DNA from: Pseudomonadota bacterium
GTDB lineage: Bacteria; Pseudomonadota; Alphaproteobacteria; Caulobacterales; Caulobacteraceae
DNA length: 50,839 bases
Assembly (NCBI GenBank): GCA_963205005.1
Contig: CAUJHW010000028.1
Span: 1-50,839 of the forward strand
Reading direction: 5' to 3'
The notes below the pieces were generated by a model. The model was given only the letters and a program-made list of their open reading frames with translations. It was not told where the DNA came from and ran no database searches. Within the stretch, counting starts at the first letter, position 1; every line of letters begins with the position of its first letter. Both the position numbers and the translations under genes were made by a program. Below are positions 45,909 to 50,839 of this stretch, in pieces.

Positions 45909-46675
45909 GCGGCAGGCTCCGTCAGGCGGACCGGGATGCCGGCGGCGGCCATGGCCAGCTTGGCCTCGCCGATGCCGACCTCGCCAAAGTGGAAGATCGA
46001 GGCGGCCAGCACCGCATCGGCGCCCGCCTGCACGGCCTCGACCAGATGCCGCGAATTGCCCGCGCCGCCCGAGGCGATCACCGGCACCGAGACCGCCGAA
46101 CTCACGGCGCGGACCAGCTCCAGGTCGTAGCCGGTCTTGGCGCCGTCGCGGTCCATGGAAGTCAGCAGGATCTCGCCCGCGCCCCTGGCCACCACCTCGA
46201 CGGCATAGTCCACGGCATCGAGGCCGGTGGGATTGCGCCCGCCGTGGGTGAACACTTCCCAGCGGCCGTTGACGCGCTTGGCGTCCACCGAGACCACGAC
46301 GGCCTGGCTGCCGAAGGCGTCGGCGCAGGCGCTGACCACGTTCCGGTCGGCCACGGCGGCGGTCATGATCGAGATCTTGTCGGCCCCGGCCAGCAGCAGG
46401 CGGCGGGCGTCCTCGACGCTGCGGATTCCGCCGCCCACCGACAGCGGCATGAAGCAGACATCCGCCGTGCGGGCGACCACATCCAGGATCGTGCCGCGGT
46501 TCTCGTGGCTGGCGGTGATGTCGAGAAACATCAGCTCGTCGGCGCCGGCGGCGTCATAGGCGCGGGCCTGTTCCACCGGGTCACCGGCGTCGCGCAGGGA
46601 CACGAACTGCACGCCCTTCACCACCCGGCCGTCCTTGACGTCCAGGCAGGGGATCAGGCGGACCTTCAGCGTCAC
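45905..46675 (-). CDS. hisF: Imidazole glycerol phosphate synthase, cyclase subunit
   Basis: A 256-residue TIM barrel that forms imidazole glycerol phosphate and AICAR from PRFAR and the ammonia channelled from HisH. Catalytic Asp12 ([14 protein letters not shown]) and Asp131 (VVVSVDAKR) are in place; [13 protein letters not shown] is typical. Start is GTG at 46675 ([10 protein letters not shown]), overlapping the hisA stop by 4 bp. The frame stays open upstream into hisA DNA only as a GC-bias artefact. Confidence 0.96.
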   Translation of the reverse strand: MTLKVRLIPCLDVKDGRVVKGVQFVSLRDAGDPVEQARAYDAAGADELMFLDITASHENRGTILDVVARTADVCFMPLSVGGGIRSVEDARRLLLAGADKISIMTAAVADRNVVSACADAFGSQAVVVSVDAKRVNGRWEVFTHGGRNPTGLDAVDYAVEVVARGAGEILLTSMDRDGAKTGYDLELVRAVSSAVSVPVIASGGAGNSRHLVEAVQAGADAVLAASIFHFGEVGIGEAKLAMAAAGIPVRLTEPAA

Positions 46676-47394
46676 GCGGCCACCCTCAGGGCCTCGGCCG
46701 GGTCGATCGCGCCGTTGTAGAGGGCGCGGCCCAGAACGGCGCCGGCCACCGGCACGCCCTTGCGGGCCTTGAGCTTGACGATGTCGTCCACCGAGGCCAG
46801 GCCGCCGGCGGCGATCACCGGGATCGAGACCGCGTCGGCCATGGCGCCGAACGCCTCGACGTTGAAGCCCATCACCGTGCCGTCGCGGTCGATGTCGGTG
46901 ACGATCAGCGCCGCGACGCCCGCGTCCTCGAACCGCTTGGCCACGGTGATCGCGTCCAGGTCGGAATCGGCGGTCCAGCCGTCGACGGCGACCTTGCCAG
47001 CGCGGACATCGACGCTGACGGCGATCTGCTCGGGCCAGCGCTTGGCGGCGTCGAGCACGATCTTCGGGTTCTTGACCGCCACGGTGCCGAGGATGATGCG
47101 GCTGACCCCTGCCTCGACCCAGCGCTCGATGTCGGCGAGCGATCGGATGCCGCCGCCCAGCTGCACCGGCACCGAGACCGAGGCCAGGATGGCCTCGACG
47201 CCCGGGGCGTTGATCGCCTTGCCCTGAACGGCGCCGTTCAGGTCGACCACGTGGATCCAGTGGAAGCCGGCCTCCACGAAGGTCTTCGCCTGCGCCGCCG
47301 GCTCGGTATTGAACACCGTCGCGGTGGACAGGTCGCCGTGCAGCACGCGCACGCACTGGCCGTCTTTCAGATCGATGGCCGGATACAGGATCAC
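46672..47394 (-). CDS. hisA: ProFAR isomerase (phosphoribosylformimino-AICAR isomerase)
   Basis: A 240-residue TIM barrel homologous to HisF, isomerising ProFAR to [19 protein letters not shown] holds catalytic Asp8, [16 protein letters not shown] and AVSVDV (Asp129) follow. GTG 47394 is chosen because it overlaps the hisH stop in a GTGA, as for its neighbours; another GTG nine bases upstream adds three residues. It is followed immediately by hisF with a 4-bp overlap. Confidence 0.95.
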   Translation of the reverse strand: MILYPAIDLKDGQCVRVLHGDLSTATVFNTEPAAQAKTFVEAGFHWIHVVDLNGAVQGKAINAPGVEAILASVSVPVQLGGGIRSLADIERWVEAGVSRIILGTVAVKNPKIVLDAAKRWPEQIAVSVDVRAGKVAVDGWTADSDLDAITVAKRFEDAGVAALIVTDIDRDGTVMGFNVEAFGAMADAVSIPVIAAGGLASVDDIVKLKARKGVPVAGAVLGRALYNGAIDPAEALRVAA

Positions 47395-48026
47395 GGGCGC
47401 CACTCCAGGAAGTCGGACAACAGCTTGAGCCCGGCAGATTGAGATTTTTCGGGGTGGAACTGCACCCCGGCGAGATTGCCCCGCGCGACCGCGGCGGGGA
47501 AGCGTCCGCCATGATCCACCCAGGCGGCGACGTCGGCGTCGTCCGAGGGGAAGATGGCGAAGGAGTGGGTGAAATAGACCGGCGCGCCGGCTTTCAGGCC
47601 CGACAGCACCGGCAGGTCAGAGACGTCCAGCAGGTTGTTCCAGCCCATGTGCGGGATCTTGAGGTGCGGGTCGGACGGCTCGATCCGGCGGACGTCGCCG
47701 TCGATCCAGCCGAGGCCGGGGGTGACCCCGAACTCCAGGCCGCGCGAGGCCATCAGCTGCTGCCCGACGCAGATGCCGAGGAAGGGGACGCCCCGGTCAT
47801 GGACCGCGTGGTTCATCGCCTCGATGACGCCCTCGCGCTCGGTCAGCGCAGCCATGCAGGAGGCGAAGGCGCCTACGCCGGGCAGCACGATGCGGTCGGC
47901 GCTGGCCACCACGGCCGGGTCGTTGGTCACGACAATATCCGCGCGGCCGTCGGCGGCGCGGATCAGCGCCTTTTCGGCCGAGCGAAGGTTGCCCGACCCG
48001 TAGTCGATCAGGGCGACACTCTGCAT
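47391..48026 (-). CDS. hisH: Imidazole glycerol phosphate synthase, glutaminase subunit
   Basis: A 211-residue class I glutamine amidotransferase that feeds ammonia to HisF. The nucleophile Cys86 is in [13 protein letters not shown], and His191/Glu193 in [12 protein letters not shown] complete the triad. The N-terminal [15 protein letters not shown] is diagnostic of HisH. It follows hisB by 9 bp on the minus strand. Confidence 0.96.
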   Translation of the reverse strand: MQSVALIDYGSGNLRSAEKALIRAADGRADIVVTNDPAVVASADRIVLPGVGAFASCMAALTEREGVIEAMNHAVHDRGVPFLGICVGQQLMASRGLEFGVTPGLGWIDGDVRRIEPSDPHLKIPHMGWNNLLDVSDLPVLSGLKAGAPVYFTHSFAIFPSDDADVAAWVDHGGRFPAAVARGNLAGVQFHPEKSQSAGLKLLSDFLEWRP

Positions 48027-48035
48027 GGGGTTTCC

Positions 48036-48626
48036 CTAGAGCACGCCCTTGGTGGAGGGGGCATGGCCGTGGGTCTTGGGGTCCAGCTCGACGGCCTGCC
48101 GGACCGCGCGCGCCAGGGCCTTGAACCCGCTCTCGGCGATGTGGTGGGAGTTGGTCCCGCGCAGCAGGTCCATGTGCACGCACGCGCCCGCGTTCATGGC
48201 GAAGGCGTGGTGGAATTCCTTGAACAGCTCGGTGTCCATGTCGCCGACCTTCGGCGTTTTGAACTCGACGTTCCAGATCAGGTAGGGCCGGTTGGACAGG
48301 TCGATTGCGCAGCGGCTCAGCGTCTCGTCCATGGGGATGTAGGCGTGACCGAACCTGCGCACGCCCTTGAAGCCGGGAATGGCCTCCTTGATCGCCTGGC
48401 CCAGCACGATGCCGGTGTCCTCGACGGTGTGGTGCATGTCGATGTGCAGGTCGCCCCTGGTCTCGACCTCAAGGTCGATCCCGCCATGCCGGGCGAAGCT
48501 TTCCAGCATGTGGTCGAAGAAGCCGATCCCGGTGGAGATCTTCGACGCGCCGGTCCCGTCCAGGTCCACGGCGACGCGGATCTGGGTCTCCTTGGTGTTG
48601 CGGACGACTTCGGCCTTGCGGCTCAT
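48036..48626 (-). CDS. hisB: Imidazoleglycerol-phosphate dehydratase
   Basis: A 196-residue stand-alone HisB dehydratase of the usual single-domain length, without the phosphatase domain fused in enterobacteria. STGIGFFDHMLESFARHGGIDL, LHIDMHHTVEDTGIVLGQAIKEA and MNAGACVHMDLLRGTNSHHIAE carry the manganese-binding histidines. It is the first gene of the his cluster here and lies 4 bp after the PfkB-kinase stop, so that kinase may be cotranscribed. The later histidine gene hisD and hisG are outside the window. Confidence 0.96.
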   Translation of the reverse strand: MSRKAEVVRNTKETQIRVAVDLDGTGASKISTGIGFFDHMLESFARHGGIDLEVETRGDLHIDMHHTVEDTGIVLGQAIKEAIPGFKGVRRFGHAYIPMDETLSRCAIDLSNRPYLIWNVEFKTPKVGDMDTELFKEFHHAFAMNAGACVHMDLLRGTNSHHIAESGFKALARAVRQAVELDPKTHGHAPSTKGVL

Positions 48627-48630
48627 CGGC

Positions 48631-49620
48631 TTAGTATCCTTTGGACGCGGCGAGGTCCTTCAGCGGGACCAGCGGCCGCGGGCCGTAGTGCGAGATCACT
48701 TCCGCCGCCGCGAGCGAGGCGAACTGGCCGCACTGGTGCAGCGGCCGCCCCCGCGAAAGGCCGAACATGAAACCGGCTGCGTATTGGTCGCCCGCGCCGG
48801 TCGTGTCCACGACTTTCTCCACCGGCTCGGCCTTCACGGTCAGGCGCTCGCCCTTGGACAGGATCACCGAGCCCTTGTCGCTGCGGGTGACGGCGGCCAG
48901 GTCGCAGCGGGTGCGCAGCGCCTCGCAGGCCTCGTCGAAGTCTTCAGTCTGGAACAGGGCCAGCAGCTCGGCCTCGTTGGCGAACAGCAGGTCGACCTGG
49001 CTTTCGATGAAGCCGAGCAGACCGCCGCGGTGACGCTCGACCACGAAGCTGTCCGACAGGGTCAGCGCGATCTGGCGGCCGGCGCCATGAGCCAGCGCCG
49101 CGGCCTTGGCGAAGGCGCGACGGGCGGCCTCTGCGTCGAACAGATAGCCTTCCAGGTAGACGATCTTCGAGGCCTCGACGATGTCGGCCTCGACATCGGT
49201 GTCGGTGAACTCCACCGAGGCGCCCAGGAAGGTGCACATGGTGCGCTGGCCGTCCGGGGTGACGTTGATCATCGAGACGGCGGTGGCCGGGCCGCCGACC
49301 AGCGGGGCGTTCTCGAACCGGGCGCCGATGGCGCGCATGTCGTGGGCGAACACCTCGCCCAGCTTGTCATCGGCCACCTTGCCCATGAACGCGCCCCTGC
49401 CGCCGAAGCTGGCCAGGCCCGCGATGGTGTTGGCCGCCGAACCGCCCGAGGCTTCCACGCCGGCCGCCATCTTGGAGTAGAGCGCGGCGCTCTGGCCCGG
49501 GTCGACCAGCATCATCGCGCCCTTGGTCAGGCCATGCTCGTCCAGCCACGCGTCGGTGGCAGGCGCGATCACGTCGACGATGGCGTTGCCGATGGCGGCG
49601 ACGTCGTAGAGTTCGGGCAT
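48631..49620 (-). CDS. PfkB-family kinase (adenosine-kinase type)
   Basis: A 329-residue ribokinase-superfamily sugar or nucleoside kinase. The N-terminus has the family AIGNAIVDVIAP, GGSAANTIAGLASFGG follows, and the C-terminal signature DTTGAGDQYAAGF contains the catalytic base Asp278. This subtype is commonly annotated as adenosine kinase in alphaproteobacteria. A purine link would fit the adjacent his cluster, whose HisF step releases AICAR, but the substrate is not proven. It is 4 bp from hisB on the same strand. Confidence 0.9.
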   Translation of the reverse strand: MPELYDVAAIGNAIVDVIAPATDAWLDEHGLTKGAMMLVDPGQSAALYSKMAAGVEASGGSAANTIAGLASFGGRGAFMGKVADDKLGEVFAHDMRAIGARFENAPLVGGPATAVSMINVTPDGQRTMCTFLGASVEFTDTDVEADIVEASKIVYLEGYLFDAEAARRAFAKAAALAHGAGRQIALTLSDSFVVERHRGGLLGFIESQVDLLFANEAELLALFQTEDFDEACEALRTRCDLAAVTRSDKGSVILSKGERLTVKAEPVEKVVDTTGAGDQYAAGFMFGLSRGRPLHQCGQFASLAAAEVISHYGPRPLVPLKDLAASKGY

Positions 49621-49688
49621 GGGTCGGCTTTCGTGCGGTCTTAAGCCGCGCGGATTACAGGGAAAGGGTTAACGAGGCTAGGCGTGCC

Positions 49689-50288
49689 TCAGCCGCCCCA
49701 GCGACCACCGCTGTAACTGTGGCTGCTCATGCGGCCGCCGAAGCCGCCGCGGGAGATGACGGACGAGCGGGTCTGCATGCGTTCCGGCGCGCGGATGGTG
49801 TCCGGCGGGTCGAAGCTGCGCGAGCCGATGCGGGTGCGGCCGGTGGAGTAATCGGTGGTGATCGGGCCGCCGCCGCGGGTGTAGTAGCCGCCGCTGCGCC
49901 AGTCGCGGTACATGCCGCCACCGCCCCAGCCGCCGTTCATCATCTGACCGACCACGAAGCCGGTGACGAGCGGTCCCCAGAACGAGCCGCCGCCGGCTGA
50001 GCTGCGCGGCACGCACTGGCCGGGGCCATAGACGTCCTCGCAGGTCTTGCTGTCGGAGTATTTGGCCTCCGCGGCTTCTTCATCCTTGGCCTTACTGGCG
50101 CCGGTGTCGCAGGCGTCGTCCGGCACCTCGTTCTTGTCCTTGCACTCCTGCAGGGACTGATAGGTGTAGGCGTCGACGGGCTTGCCCTGGTCGGCGATGG
50201 TCACGCTGGGCTGGTCGCCGCAGGCGGTGAGCGAGACGCCGCCCATGGCCATCAGGCCGGTCAGCGCCAGTTTGCGGGTGCGTTTCAT
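49689..50288 (-). CDS. DUF1190-family lipoprotein
   Basis: A 199-residue envelope lipoprotein. KRTRKLALTGLMAMGGVSLTAC is a lipoprotein signal with lipobox LTAC (Cys23). A cysteine-containing middle (ECKDKNEVPDDACDTG, KTCEDVYGPGQCVPR) follows, then a Gly/Arg/Tyr/Ser-rich, probably disordered tail from about residue 95. The pattern matches DUF1190 (YgiB/YjfM-like). No function is established that I know of. It follows a DUF350 gene by 5 bp, the same pairing as E. coli yjfL-yjfM. Confidence 0.85.
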   Translation of the reverse strand: MKRTRKLALTGLMAMGGVSLTACGDQPSVTIADQGKPVDAYTYQSLQECKDKNEVPDDACDTGASKAKDEEAAEAKYSDSKTCEDVYGPGQCVPRSSAGGGSFWGPLVTGFVVGQMMNGGWGGGGMYRDWRSGGYYTRGGGPITTDYSTGRTRIGSRSFDPPDTIRAPERMQTRSSVISRGGFGGRMSSHSYSGGRWGG

Positions 50289-50293
50289 GGTCC

Positions 50294-50713
50294 TTACGCC
50301 GTCATGCAGGCGGCGTTGAGGATGCCGACCGCGATCGAGATCATCATCAGATAAAGCGCCGCGGCCATCTCGCCACGTTCGATGCGCGCCGAAACGTCGG
50401 GGAGGGCGATCCGCCGCACCAGCCAGAAGGTGACGATCTGGATCACCCCGGCAAGCAGGGCCCAGGCGATGAACTCCGGCAGGGAGTGGGTCTGGGTGAG
50501 GGCCGAGGCCAGCGGGATCACATAGCCGATCAGCGCACCGCCCAGGGCAACGGCCGCCGCGGAGTTGCCGGCGCGGATGAGGGCGCCCTCATCGTGGGGG
50601 GTGATCCAGCGGTAGATCGCCTTGAAGATCAGGGCGAAGCCGCCCGCGGCCAGGAAAGCGAGCGCGAAGTTGATCGCGCCGGCGGTGAACGCCATGACAT
50701 CGAAGTTCATCAT
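50294..50713 (-). CDS. DUF350-family membrane protein (YjfL-like)
   Basis: A 139-residue inner-membrane protein with four hydrophobic segments and the FKAIYRWITPHDEGALIRAGNSAAA loop (stated here in parts FKAIYRWITPHDE and ALIRAGNSAAA) characteristic of DUF350. In E. coli the paralogue YjfL lies in a gene run with PspA-like and DUF1190 proteins. Function unknown. The first ATG overlaps the stop of the partial upstream gene (TGATG), and a second Met follows directly. Confidence 0.85.
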   Translation of the reverse strand: MMNFDVMAFTAGAINFALAFLAAGGFALIFKAIYRWITPHDEGALIRAGNSAAAVALGGALIGYVIPLASALTQTHSLPEFIAWALLAGVIQIVTFWLVRRIALPDVSARIERGEMAAALYLMMISIAVGILNAACMTA

Positions 50714-50839
50714 CAGGCCTCGAATTCTCCAACGTTCAGCGGAATGCCGACCATGATCTCGTGGGTCAGGTCGCCGCCCTCGGGCTCCATCTCGATGGCG
50801 AGAAGGAGTTCGCGTCCGTCGCCCGGCAGGTCGCGGGCG
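50713..50839 (-). CDS. Partial gene, C-terminus only
   Basis: Only the last 41 residues are in the window, ending IPLNVGEFEA, in frame from the window edge to a TGA at 50713-50715. The stop overlaps the DUF350 start, so this is the preceding gene of the same operon. In the E. coli yjf cluster the preceding gene encodes a DUF2491 protein, but this fragment is too short to identify. Confidence 0.75.
   Translation of the reverse strand, partial: ARDLPGDGRELLLAIEMEPEGGDLTHEIMVGIPLNVGEFEA

Overview
The window is a GC-rich (roughly 68-70 % by eye) alphaproteobacterial chromosome segment that spans the probable replication origin. Three things point to Caulobacterales, most likely Caulobacter or Phenylobacterium; the genus is my inference. 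First, the origin-flanking order is rho-hemJ-hemH-hemE-[intergenic]-ppsR-maf-aroE-coaE-dnaQ-secB. Second, the hemE/ppsR gap holds a TTAA-N7-TTAA CtrA box and GANTC (CcrM) sites. Third, parAB lie about 11 kb away, with perfect TGTTTCACGTGAAACA parS sites between them and the origin.

Layout. 1-92: tRNA-Ser(CGA). 0.2-9.0 kb: a lipid/CoA catabolism block (thioesterase, acyl-CoA ligase, Cys-less thiolase-like protein with a DUF35 partner, family III CoA-transferase, acyl-CoA dehydrogenase, crotonase-fold protein, serine hydrolase). 9.0-24.1 kb: a central-carbon and stress-sugar block. It holds the Entner-Doudoroff genes pgl-edd-glk and zwf on the minus strand. They are separated by a three-gene plus-strand cassette (GT4, debranching enzyme, GH15). 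otsB-otsA (trehalose) and ligD (end-joining ligase) run divergently from zwf.

24.1-33.6 kb: the origin-proximal minus-strand block parB, parA, rsmG, mnmG, a small membrane protein, mnmE, a DUF6489-like protein, then two plus-strand metabolic genes, a parS pair and rho. 33.8-34.0 kb: a 139-bp element with 23-bp terminal inverted repeats. 34-36.5 kb: hemE-hemH-hemJ, the end of haem synthesis. 36.5-37.0 kb: the probable origin.

37-40.6 kb: the overlapping ppsR-maf-aroE-coaE chain and dnaQ, convergent with secB. 41-43.5 kb: a Tim44-domain gene, mltA and a Smr gene, also overlapping. 43.6-45.5 kb: a lipoprotein PQQ dehydrogenase. 45.6-48.6 kb: hisB-hisH-hisA-hisF-hisE. 48.6 kb to the end: a PfkB-family (adenosine-type) kinase and a DUF1190/DUF350 pair with a cut gene at the edge.

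Most of the window is conserved housekeeping sequence. I found no CRISPR array, phage, integrase or insertion sequence, and no clearly new defence system. The points most worth a second look are the origin and parS architecture, the split Entner-Doudoroff operon, a GH15 gene that seems to start at CTG, a perfect inverted repeat between secB and the Tim44 gene, the 139-bp MITE-like element, and the thiolase/DUF35 and crotonase proteins whose usual catalytic residues are missing.
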